A stretch of 64,000 bases of DNA from Janthinobacterium sp. UMAB-56. Lineage in GTDB: Bacteria > Pseudomonadota > Gammaproteobacteria > Burkholderiales > Burkholderiaceae_D. Position numbers and translations under genes: made by a program. This document shows, one piece after another, positions 16,193-23,754 of the stretch (the first letter of the stretch is position 1; each line of letters starts with the position of its first letter). Location of the stretch: NCBI RefSeq assembly GCF_900095265.1, contig NZ_LT607658.1:190650-254649 (forward strand). The letters are read 5' to 3'. The notes below the pieces were generated by a model, which was not told the DNA's origin, searched no databases, and saw nothing but the letters and a program-made list of their open reading frames with translations.

Positions 16193-18723
16193 CTCTCGAC
16201 GATTTTGCCGCAGTCAACAGCGCGGCCATCCTTTCCATTGAATCGCTGCTGAATTCCTGGTTCCCGAACGGCGTGCGTGAAGGTATCGAGTTCTGTATTG
16301 GTTCTGCCTCCGGCGAAGCCGGCAAATCAATGCGTATCCGTCTCGAAGGCGATAAAGCCGGCGTATGGGCTGATTTTTCCGACGACGGCGTAGCCGGCGC
16401 TGATCTCATTTCCCTCTATGCGCATATCCACAGTGTGAAGCAGGGCCGGGCGTGCGCCGACCTGGCCGCGCAGCTGGGTATCACGCTGACGCCATCCGAT
16501 TTTTCCCCTCCTGGCGCAACGCGCCCTATCGTTTCGGCCAAGCCGAAAAACACCCCCAGTCGCGCGCCCGCGCAAGCGGACAAAGGGGTACAGGCAGTTT
16601 CCGAGGCAAAAATAAAGACGCCCTGGGCGCCAATTTTGCCCGTCCCGGCCGATGCAGGGCCTTATCCGAAGGCCCACGTGGTGCGCGGCAAGCCTGATAT
16701 ATCGTGGGAGTACCGCGACCAGGGTGGCCAGCTGCTGGGTGTGATCTATCGTTTCACCACCTCGGACGGTGGCAAGGAAGTGCTGCCGTGCGTGTTCGCG
16801 CAGCACCCGGTCTCGAACCACCGCGAATGGCGGTGGATGTCGTTTCCTGTTCCTCGCCCGCTGTACCTGCGCGGTGCGCTGCGGCCCGAATTGCCGGTAT
16901 TGGTGCTGGAGGGCGAGAAGTGTACAGACCGCGCCCACGACATGTTGGCAGATGAGCTGGATGCCGTGTCCTGGGTCGGCGGCAGCAAGGCGGTCGACAA
17001 GGCCGACTGGACGCCGCTGGCAGGCCGCACGGTGATTCTGTGGGCCGATGCCGACGCCAAGCGCTACAAGGAAAAGCACAAGCGGGCCGGCGAGCTGATG
17101 CCGGAAGCGGACCAGCCCGGCATGGCGGCGATGATCAAGATCGGCGCCATTCTGCGCGGCCTGGGCTGCTCGGTGTTTTTTGTCGACATTCCCGCACCAG
17201 GTGAGGTGGCCGATGGCTGGGACGTGGCCGACCTGATCGATGGCGGCGCCGGCGTTGACGAGGTGATGTCCTGGGTGACGAGGCTGCGCGTGGACGAGAT
17301 CGATTCAGTTGACCAGGCCGGGATCGTCGCGGCGCCGGCGGCGCCTGCAGATGACGTGCCTGGCTGGGTTGACGAGCAGATGGATTCACTGCCGGCAGAC
17401 GGATCTACCCCTTTGCCAGCTGGCGCGGGCATGTCGCCAAAGCAGCTGCGGGCGGAATTGATCCAGACTGCTAATGGCGGCGTAAAAGGCTGCCGCGAGA
17501 ACGTCTACACCGTGATGCAGGGCGATCCGCGCTTGATTGGCTTGGTGGGCCTGGATCTGTTTTCCGGCCTGCAGGTGAAACGGCGCGCCACACCCTGGCG
17601 CAGTGAACCAGGCGAATGGACGGAGGGCGACGATTTCCACCTGGGCGTGTACCTGTCGCGCCACCATAGCCTGCTGCTGGCCAGCATAGGCGACATCGAG
17701 CGCGGTGTGGCACAGGCGGCGCGCGAGCATGCGTTCAACCCGGTGACGGACTACATGGATCGCTGCCGCGCCATGTGGGACGGCAAACAGCGCGTAGCCG
17801 GTGCGTTCGGCCGGTACTGGGGCTGTGCAGATAAAGCCGAATACCTTGAGCTGGTGTCGACCATGTTTTTTGTTGGTGTTGTGGTGCGGGCCTATCGCCC
17901 AGGCGCCAAGCACGACTACGCGCCCGTATTCGAGGGCGGCCAGGGCGAGGGTAAGTCGACCGCGCTGAAGGTGCTGGGCGGCGACTGGTTTGCCGACACG
18001 CCTTTCCGTATGGGCGAGAAAGACGGGTACCTGTCGATCCAGGGCGTGCTGCTGTACGAGGTGGCCGAGCTGGAGCAGTTCAACAGGTCAGAGGTGACGG
18101 CCATCAAGGCGTTCATGTCGTCGACGGTGGACAGGTTCCGCGAGCCGTACGGCCGCCGCATGAAGAACATGCCGCGCCGCTGCGCATTTGCAGCGACGAC
18201 CAACGAAGGCGAGTATTTCAAGGACTCGACGGGCAACCGACGTTTTTGGCCGGTGGCCACAGGGACTATCGATCTGGACGCGTTGATTGAGGACCGTGAC
18301 CAGTTATTTGGCGAGGCCGTGGCGATGATGAATGCCGGCGTGCTGACGTATCCAACACGCGAACAGCAGACGCGCCTGGTATCGCCTGAACAGGAAAACC
18401 GCGAGATCCCCGACCCATGGCATGGCCATATCTACCGCTACCTGGAGGGGCTGGACGCCGATGGTAATGAGAAGGTCAATGGCAAGATCAACCGCGTCAC
18501 GGTGCTGGACCTGTTGACGCGCGGCCTACACTTCGAGATATCGAAGCTTGGCCCGGCCAAGCTCGAAACGATGCGCATCGGCGCGATCATGCGCAAGCTG
18601 GGCTGGATCAAAGATCGAGAAACATCGGGCGCGCGCGAGCGGTTCTACGCGCGGCCAGCGCCGGCGCCACAGCCTGGCGCTGAACCAACACGGGAGGACG
18701 ACGATGCGCCGCTTCCCTTCTAA
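16189..18723 (+). CDS. phage replication primase-helicase (Toprim plus VirE/P-loop domain)
   Basis: 844 residues from a GTG that overlaps the upstream stop. An N-terminal region (1-110) resembles the DNA-binding part of phage primases. A Toprim-like segment runs from about 238 (LVLEGEKCTDRAH, VILWADADAK, DVADLI). The C-terminal half is a VirE-type P-loop helicase: Walker A GGQGEGKST near 583-590, YEVAELEQFNRSEVTAIKAF as the Walker B region, ATTNEGEYFKDSTGNRRFWPV as sensor/arginine region. It probably primes and unwinds phage DNA for replication. A repeat-rich stretch that may be the origin lies directly downstream. Confidence 0.88.
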   Translation: MTLDDFAAVNSAAILSIESLLNSWFPNGVREGIEFCIGSASGEAGKSMRIRLEGDKAGVWADFSDDGVAGADLISLYAHIHSVKQGRACADLAAQLGITLTPSDFSPPGATRPIVSAKPKNTPSRAPAQADKGVQAVSEAKIKTPWAPILPVPADAGPYPKAHVVRGKPDISWEYRDQGGQLLGVIYRFTTSDGGKEVLPCVFAQHPVSNHREWRWMSFPVPRPLYLRGALRPELPVLVLEGEKCTDRAHDMLADELDAVSWVGGSKAVDKADWTPLAGRTVILWADADAKRYKEKHKRAGELMPEADQPGMAAMIKIGAILRGLGCSVFFVDIPAPGEVADGWDVADLIDGGAGVDEVMSWVTRLRVDEIDSVDQAGIVAAPAAPADDVPGWVDEQMDSLPADGSTPLPAGAGMSPKQLRAELIQTANGGVKGCRENVYTVMQGDPRLIGLVGLDLFSGLQVKRRATPWRSEPGEWTEGDDFHLGVYLSRHHSLLLASIGDIERGVAQAAREHAFNPVTDYMDRCRAMWDGKQRVAGAFGRYWGCADKAEYLELVSTMFFVGVVVRAYRPGAKHDYAPVFEGGQGEGKSTALKVLGGDWFADTPFRMGEKDGYLSIQGVLLYEVAELEQFNRSEVTAIKAFMSSTVDRFREPYGRRMKNMPRRCAFAATTNEGEYFKDSTGNRRFWPVATGTIDLDALIEDRDQLFGEAVAMMNAGVLTYPTREQQTRLVSPEQENREIPDPWHGHIYRYLEGLDADGNEKVNGKINRVTVLDLLTRGLHFEISKLGPAKLETMRIGAIMRKLGWIKDRETSGARERFYARPAPAPQPGAEPTREDDDAPLPF

Positions 18724-19123
18724 CGTAACGGGCGTTGCTGCAGCAATCGTCTGCCAGGGATCGTGGGCGCCATGTGCGCAGGCGGAAAAGGCGGAATTGC
18801 ATACGGCTGACATGCCCATTCCGGCCAGGCTGGACCATCCGTCCAACCTCGCCAATTTGAGGTTGGACGGCTGGAACCCGCATGAGCAGCGGCCCCGCCA
18901 ACCTCCCAACCTCGCCAACCGAACCGCGCCCACACGCACGCACACGTGCGCACGTATACGTGCGTGTGCGGGGCCGTTTCCAACTTTTCCCCTTCCAGTA
19001 AAACCTAGAAATAGGTTGGGTAGGTTGGGAGGTTGGCAAAGCAAGCAACCATGCGGGTTTCAGCCGTCCAACCTTTTGCCCAACCTTTTTGAGGTCGGAC
19101 GAAACAGCAGGAGAGTGGCATGA
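18704..19123 (+). CDS. possible low-complexity protein over the repeat region
   Basis: 139 residues. For it: GGAGG at ideal distance before the ATG at 18704, overlap with the primase stop, and an ATGA junction with the next gene (19120-19123). Against it: the composition mirrors DNA repeats (SNLANLR, PPNLANR, GRLGGW, SNLLPNL) and there is no fold signal. Either a real protein encoded over cis-acting repeats, or a frame that merely keeps translational coupling going. Confidence 0.4.
   Translation: MRRFPSNVTGVAAAIVCQGSWAPCAQAEKAELHTADMPIPARLDHPSNLANLRLDGWNPHEQRPRQPPNLANRTAPTRTHTCARIRACAGPFPTFPLPVKPRNRLGRLGGWQSKQPCGFQPSNLLPNLFEVGRNSRRVA
18841..19100. repeat. CCAACCT-rich repeat region, candidate replication origin
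   Basis: CCAACCT or its complement AGGTTGG occurs about nine times. A 10-bp perfect inverted repeat GTCCAACCTC/GAGGTTGGAC (18841-18850, 18859-18868) starts the array. A 40-bp uninterrupted alternating pyrimidine-purine tract (18931-18970), itself an inverted repeat (CACACGCACG/CGTGCGTGTG), has Z-DNA or cruciform potential. An AGGTTGG cluster follows (19013-19036), and a run of CCAACCTTTT copies (19067-19090) ends it. Position right after the replication gene suggests iteron-like initiator sites. Confidence 0.55.
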
Positions 19124-19398
19124 GCAACGGCAACATGAGGGAACAGATGCCCCAGGTCGCGGCAATCATCGATGCGTTCCGCGAGGCATTCGGAGCGAAG
19201 GAGGTAGACGCGGCGATACGGCGCGGCATGCGTGGCGGGCAAGGATTCCACGCTACGGAAGGTGGGCATGAGGTGGGCACGCCGATCGCCCGGGGCGTGC
19301 GGATAGGAACGGATGAGCGGGGCAACAGGATCAACCTGGACGACCCGCAGGCAAATATTCCTGAGCCGTATGTGAGGCGGATGGGCGAGATGGGATAG
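19120..19398 (+). CDS. phage hypothetical protein
   Basis: 92 residues with GGAGAG before the ATG. A short helix (VAAIIDAFREAFGAKEVDAAIRRG) is followed by a Gly-rich linker and a polar tail. I do not recognise it. It is in the rightward early operon, before the two terminators. Confidence 0.6.
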   Translation: MSNGNMREQMPQVAAIIDAFREAFGAKEVDAAIRRGMRGGQGFHATEGGHEVGTPIARGVRIGTDERGNRINLDDPQANIPEPYVRRMGEMG

Positions 19399-19447
19399 CA
19401 GCAAGCATGGGATGAACAAACAGTGGACAACGAAAAGGGGTAGGACA

Positions 19448-19783
19448 ATGGGGACGATGGAAGTGGAAGCAGTGCACCAGGTAGCGCCACTGGACGTTTG
19501 CCTGAATATTTGGGCACGTTGGAACGCCCTAGGTGATTATCAGATCACCAGCGGGGAGGGCAATCAGCAGGATACCAAGGAGTTCATGCAGGCGGGCGAG
19601 GCCATCGAGGTCATGATCAACTCGCTGAGCCGGATGCAATGGTGGGCGGTCCGCAAATCCAAGGGGATTTGCACCGCTTGGATATTCAAGGATGTGCATT
19701 TTGCTGATGCCTTGGCGGAGGCTGAGGCAATCTTGGAGCCTAAATTGCGCAAACATGTTGCCACTAGGCGACATTTCGATTAG
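19448..19783 (+). CDS. phage protein at late-regulator position
   Basis: 111 residues from the ATG at 19448, chosen because GGGGTAGGAC precedes it (an ATG at 19412 has no such site). Helical, with DVCLNIWARWNALGDY and LSRMQWWAVRKSKGICTAWIF. It is the last gene before two tandem terminators that precede the packaging genes, where lambdoid phages carry Q-type antiterminators or late activators. The role is inferred from place only. Confidence 0.55.
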   Translation: MGTMEVEAVHQVAPLDVCLNIWARWNALGDYQITSGEGNQQDTKEFMQAGEAIEVMINSLSRMQWWAVRKSKGICTAWIFKDVHFADALAEAEAILEPKLRKHVATRRHFD

Positions 19784-19823
19784 GATGCGTCTGTTAGATG
19801 TACTTAGTGCGTCTTGAGCAGAT

Positions 19824-19849
19824 AGCCCGCCTTTAAAAGCGGGCTTTTT
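19824..19849 (+). terminator. terminator at end of early operon (1)
   Basis: AGCCCGC (19824-19830) pairs with GCGGGCT (19839-19845), followed by a T-run. Confidence 0.85.
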
Positions 19850-19938
19850 GCGTTTTTGCGTAAAGATTTCTCAACAGCGAAAGAGGTGATCTGTCTCGAT
19901 CCGCTGCATAGCGGGGGATACATACGTTCCTTGTGCTT

Positions 19939-19960
19939 GCCCACTTCGGTGGGCTTTTTT
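19939..19960 (+). terminator. terminator before late region (2)
   Basis: GCCCAC-TTCG-GTGGGC (19939-19954) followed by six T. Together with the hairpin at 19824 it forms a double stop between the early and virion genes, as expected where a late antiterminator would act. The spacer between them shows no gene. Confidence 0.85.
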
Positions 19961-20032
19961 ATTTGTGTTGATGATAGTGCGCCGCAGTGTGCGTATCAAC
20001 CACCGGCCCACGATGTTTCTTGTGGGTCGTTT

Positions 20033-20048
20033 GTGCAGACGTCTGCAC
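20033..20048. repeat. 16-bp palindrome, copy 2 (start of late region)
   Basis: GTGCAGACGTCTGCAC, identical to copies at 11807 and 45798, and extended here to an 18-bp palindrome by flanking T/A. It lies 20 bp before the first gene of the late region. A candidate ParB-type site or late-promoter element. Confidence 0.65.
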
Positions 20049-20067
20049 AGATCTGAATGGAGCGGCG

Positions 20068-20745
20068 ATGGCGTTTGATATCTCGGTGCGCACCAACTTG
20101 GCGGACTTCGAGCGGGGCCTGAATGATCTCGCCCGGCGTCAGCTGCCGTATGCGACTGCACTGGCATTGACGTCGCTGGCCAAGATGGTGACGGTGGATG
20201 AGGTCAAGAACCTGTCGGCCAAACTGAAGAACCCGTCGCCCTTCACGCTGCGCTCGGTCAAATCCGTGGCGGCGCGCAAAGACAACCTGACGGCCAGGGT
20301 GTACGTGATGGACAAGACGGCCGCCTATCTTGAGCCGTACGAGCGCGGCGGTGTGCATAAGCTGGCTGGCAAGGCGCTGCTCAATCCCAAGGACATCACG
20401 CTCAACCAGTACGGGCAGTTGCGCAAGGGCGCGCTGGCCGCACTGAAGGGGCGCAGCGATATCTTCATCGGGCCGGTCAAGACGAAGAAGGGGATCGTCA
20501 ACGGTGTGTGGCAACGCACGGCGGCAACGGCATCGATCACGAACAAGAAGACGGGCAAGACGCGCATCAGTTCGCGCGGCGTCAACACGTCCGGTGCGTT
20601 GAAGCTGTTGATACGCTTCGGTGATGCGCTGGCAGTCAGGACGCGGCTGGGGTACCAGGCGCGAGCAACGGCGCTGGTCAATGCCAACTTCAATGCCGAG
20701 ATGGACAAAGGCATGGTCAAAGCGATGGGGTCGGCCCGGCCGTGA
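20068..20745 (+). CDS. phage protein upstream of terminase, unknown
   Basis: 225 residues from the ATG at 20068 with GGAG upstream. Mostly helical and basic: an N-terminal FDISVRTNLADFERGLNDLARRQLPYATALALTSLAK segment, then PFTLRSVKSVAARKDNLTARVYV and FIGPVKTKKGIVNGVWQR. The overall plan (early amphipathic helices, then a beta segment with an Arg-rich C-terminus) recalls small virion-morphogenesis proteins such as the HK97 gp10 type, but I cannot confirm it. It is the first gene after the terminators. Confidence 0.6.
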   Translation: MAFDISVRTNLADFERGLNDLARRQLPYATALALTSLAKMVTVDEVKNLSAKLKNPSPFTLRSVKSVAARKDNLTARVYVMDKTAAYLEPYERGGVHKLAGKALLNPKDITLNQYGQLRKGALAALKGRSDIFIGPVKTKKGIVNGVWQRTAATASITNKKTGKTRISSRGVNTSGALKLLIRFGDALAVRTRLGYQARATALVNANFNAEMDKGMVKAMGSARP

Positions 20746-20890
20746 CCCATCGGTCGACCAGGGCGCAGGCCCTGCCGAAATGAGCGGGTCCTCCCTGGGG
20801 GGTTTGCTCCCGAGGGCATTGCGCGCCCCGGTTTGTTTCTAGCTGAGGAATTTTATAGCCTTCCTTCCTTTTTGATTATCGGATACCGCC
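20746..20890 (+). other. candidate cos region before the terminase genes
   Basis: 145 bp without a gene, between the unknown late protein and the Nu1-like gene. It is G/C-tract rich (TCCTCCCTGGGGGG, CTCCCGAGGG, GCGCGCCCCGG), then turns AT-rich. In lambda-type phages the cos site lies directly upstream of the small terminase gene. Placement and composition fit; the cut site cannot be read by eye. Confidence 0.35.
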
Positions 20891-21409
20891 ATGGGAAAAC
20901 TGGTCGCCAAGCGCGAGCTGTCGGAAATCATCGGCGTATCGGAGCGCACATTCAGCGAGTGGCAAAAAGAGCCCGGCTTCCCTTTTGAGATCAACGGCGG
21001 GCGCGGCTCGGTCAACAGTTACGACACGGCGAAAGTCATCCAGTGGATGGTCGCCCGCGACATCGCGCGCCGCGTCGGTGAGAAACCGCGTGACCGGGTC
21101 GACCGGTTGAAGGCTGACTTGTTGGAGGTCGACCTGGCCGAGCGGCTGGGCCAGCTGGCGCCGGCCGCGCTGTTCGAGCGCGCTTGGTCGGATCATATCG
21201 TCGCGACAAAAACAGAATTGCTCTCGCTGCCGCTGCGCCTGGTCGGCGAGATTCACGCATTGCATGGCATCACGGTCGATACCGATCTGATCCTGGTGCA
21301 GATCGAGGCCTCGCTGGCCAAGCTGGAGAGTTTTGATGTCGACGCATTCGATTCTGATGAACCCGACCCTGAAGGCGATGATGCGCCAGACGGTGGCTAC
21401 GACGATTAA
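20891..21409 (+). CDS. terminase small subunit, Nu1-like
   Basis: 172 residues. The N-terminal winged HTH (LVAKRELSEIIGVSERTFSEWQKEPGF, NGGRGSVNSYDTAKVIQWMVAR) matches the Nu1 DNA-binding domain that recognises cosB. The middle helix (DRVDRLKADLLEVDLAERLGQL) joins subunits; the C-terminus is acidic. It overlaps the large-subunit gene by 74 bp in another frame, as closely packed terminase genes often do. Confidence 0.88.
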   Translation: MGKLVAKRELSEIIGVSERTFSEWQKEPGFPFEINGGRGSVNSYDTAKVIQWMVARDIARRVGEKPRDRVDRLKADLLEVDLAERLGQLAPAALFERAWSDHIVATKTELLSLPLRLVGEIHALHGITVDTDLILVQIEASLAKLESFDVDAFDSDEPDPEGDDAPDGGYDD

Positions 21410-23480
21410 GGAAGTCCAGAAGCGCTGGGCGCCCGCCCCGAAAATCAGTACCCGCGCCTGGGCGCGGAAATACCGCTACCTGTCCGAGCTGGAGTCGCAG
21501 CTGCCGGGCAAGTACAACCTGGACGTGACGCCCTATCTGGCGTGGGAGAACGGGCCGCTCGATGCGATCGACGATCCTACCGTGCGCAAAGTGGTCGGGC
21601 AAAAATCGGCGCAGATCGCATGGACGTCGGGAGTCATCGGTAACGCCCTGGCTAAGTGGGTCGACAGCGACCCGTCGCCGATCCTGGGACTGTTCCCGAA
21701 GGAGATGGCGGCTAAAGAATATATGGCCGAGAAGTTCGAGCCGATGGTCGACGCGACGCCCCGCTTGCGCGGCAAGATAGACCTGCGCAGCAGGAAGGCG
21801 CAGCAGCGCCAGTTGTTCAAGCGGTTCCCTGGCGGGTTCCTGAAACTGGTCGGCTCGAATTCGCCTTCTTCGGTGAAGTCGACGCCGACGCCGCGCGTGT
21901 TCGTGGAAGAGCCGGACGATTGCAACCTGAACCTGAGAGGGCAGGGGGACTCGATCAAGCTGGCCGAGGAGCGGGTCAAGACCTATGCGCGGCCGAAGCT
22001 GATCATTGGCGGCACGCCGACGATTGAAGGCGTTTCGGCTGTCGTCGCTGAAATGGAGAATTCGGACAAGCGCCGGGCGATGATCCCTTGCGGCGATTGC
22101 GGCGAGGAGCACCCGCTCGACTTCGATAATTTGCGCTGTCTGGACGACCCGCTGCAGAGCCACCCTGTCTTCGGCATCAAGCTGCCGGAGACGGCGTATT
22201 ACGCATGCCCGGCTTGTGGCTGCGCCTGGACCGATGCACAGAAAAATCGGTATGTACGCAAGGGCCGCTGGGTTGCTACCGCACCGTTTCGTGGCGTAGC
22301 CGGCTTCTACTTCAATGAGTTGATGAGCCCGTTCCCAGGCTCGCGCATGGCGTTGTTGATGGAAAAATGGCTGACCGCGCTGCATGCGTTCAGCCTTGGC
22401 GATGCCGGCCCGCTGATTGCCTTTGTCAATAGCAGCAAAGGCCTGCCATACACCTACAAGGGTGACATGCCGACGATCGGGGCACTGCAGGAACGCGAGC
22501 TGGATTACGAGGGCAACACCGTGCCGATCGGCGGCTTGATCCTGGTCGCTGGCGTCGATATCCAGCACGACCGGATTGAAGTGGTGTTGCGGGCATTCGG
22601 GCGTGGCGAAGAAAGCTGGCTGGTGCAGTACATCCGCATATTCGGCAATCCTGCTGTCTATGAAGATCCTGTGTGGGCCGACTTGAATACGATCCTGTAT
22701 CACAAGTACCGGTCGGTGCGCGGCTACAAAATTGGCCTGTCCGCTGTCAGCCTGGATACGTCGGACGGCACCACGTCCGACGCGACGTACAAGTGGGTGC
22801 GGAACAACCAGCGTAAGGGCATTCCGTTCGTCATGGCGATCAAGGGATCCAGTTTGAAGGATTCCGAGATTTTCGCGCGGCCGGTACCGACCAAGGAAAC
22901 GAACAAGCGCAACACCAAGGCGGCGAAATATGGCTTGCAAGTGTTCATCGTCGGCACGTCGCGTGCCAAGGACTTGCTGATCGGCGAAAGCGGGCGCGTC
23001 TCGCTGGACGGTAGCGGGCCTGGCCGGTTCCATACCTACAGAAACACCAGCCCGGAGTATTACAGTCAGCTGCTGGAGTCTGAGGTCAAGGCGCCGATCC
23101 GGACCAGCAACGGCCATATCGTCAAGGCCTGGCAAAAGAAAGTCGGCCGCCGCAATGAGGTGCTCGATTGCGAGGTCTACGCGCTGCATGCCAGCCGCGC
23201 CGCGAAAGTGCATTTGCGCATGCCGGCACAATGGAGCTCCCTGGAGGCGCAATTGAGCCAGGCGCCATTGTTCGATGACGATGACCTGCCGGATGTGCCG
23301 GTATTGCCGAGCGAAGGCGCGGCGCCGGTCAACAGCGCTCCTGGCGCTGCGGTAGAGGAGGTCTTGCCCACGGAGTCGTCGCATCTCGTGGAAGCCGTTG
23401 CTGCTTCTGAACCTGCTGCAGTGCGAGTTATATCCGTCGCCGCAGTACCGGCATTGAAAAAACGTAAACGCTTCGCGTAG
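21336..23480 (+). CDS. terminase large subunit, GpA family
   Basis: 714 residues; packages DNA into proheads and cuts it. The N-terminal ATPase has an atypical P-loop (VVGQKSAQIAWTSG, ~87-99), as is usual in GpA, and a Walker B-like RVFVEEPDD (187-195). Two CxxC pairs (CGDCGEEH, CPACGCAW) follow. The C-terminal nuclease half shows the GVDIQHDRIEV strand and WLVQY. I choose the ATG at 21336, which has GGAG seven bases upstream, rather than the TTG just before it. The last ~60 residues are an Ala/Pro-rich tail ending KKRKRFA. Confidence 0.94.
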   Translation: MSTHSILMNPTLKAMMRQTVATTIKEVQKRWAPAPKISTRAWARKYRYLSELESQLPGKYNLDVTPYLAWENGPLDAIDDPTVRKVVGQKSAQIAWTSGVIGNALAKWVDSDPSPILGLFPKEMAAKEYMAEKFEPMVDATPRLRGKIDLRSRKAQQRQLFKRFPGGFLKLVGSNSPSSVKSTPTPRVFVEEPDDCNLNLRGQGDSIKLAEERVKTYARPKLIIGGTPTIEGVSAVVAEMENSDKRRAMIPCGDCGEEHPLDFDNLRCLDDPLQSHPVFGIKLPETAYYACPACGCAWTDAQKNRYVRKGRWVATAPFRGVAGFYFNELMSPFPGSRMALLMEKWLTALHAFSLGDAGPLIAFVNSSKGLPYTYKGDMPTIGALQERELDYEGNTVPIGGLILVAGVDIQHDRIEVVLRAFGRGEESWLVQYIRIFGNPAVYEDPVWADLNTILYHKYRSVRGYKIGLSAVSLDTSDGTTSDATYKWVRNNQRKGIPFVMAIKGSSLKDSEIFARPVPTKETNKRNTKAAKYGLQVFIVGTSRAKDLLIGESGRVSLDGSGPGRFHTYRNTSPEYYSQLLESEVKAPIRTSNGHIVKAWQKKVGRRNEVLDCEVYALHASRAAKVHLRMPAQWSSLEAQLSQAPLFDDDDLPDVPVLPSEGAAPVNSAPGAAVEEVLPTESSHLVEAVAASEPAAVRVISVAAVPALKKRKRFA

Positions 23481-23487
23481 GAACTTC

Positions 23488-23754
23488 ATGAAACCATTTG
23501 ATCCATCCACCAGCTTGCTGGCCGGCATGCCCACGGCCGCGTTGCAAAAGACGCTGGCCGACGCGCAGCAGGCATATATCGACCTGTCGACTGGCGCCAA
23601 GGGAACGTCCTACTCGTACACCCAGGGCGACGGCGCGCGCGCCGTGACATACACCCAGACGAATATCTCGCAGCTGATCGTGCTCATCCGGACGCTGCAG
23701 CAGCAGCTGGGTATTATCAGCCGATCGCGTCGACCAATGCGGTTCCGATTCTGA
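23488..23754 (+). CDS. gpW-like head-tail joining protein
   Basis: 88 residues. AALQKTLADAQQAYIDLSTGAKG..SYTQGDGARAVTYTQ and ISQLIVLIRTLQQQLG follow the gpW fold closely. In lambda, gpW is added to filled heads to let gpFII and the tail bind. Order (large terminase, W, portal) is the lambda order. It touches the portal start. Confidence 0.9.
   Translation: MKPFDPSTSLLAGMPTAALQKTLADAQQAYIDLSTGAKGTSYSYTQGDGARAVTYTQTNISQLIVLIRTLQQQLGIISRSRRPMRFRF

Noticed and set aside
20033..20048. LexA or CI operator reading of the 16-bp palindrome
   Set aside because: It matches neither the CTGT-N8-ACAG pattern nor the GTATAG-N5-CTATAC operators.
21270..23600. 776-aa ORF opposite the terminase large subunit
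   Set aside because: Antisense shadow; Arg/Gln/Leu-rich and motif-free, while the plus strand encodes GpA.
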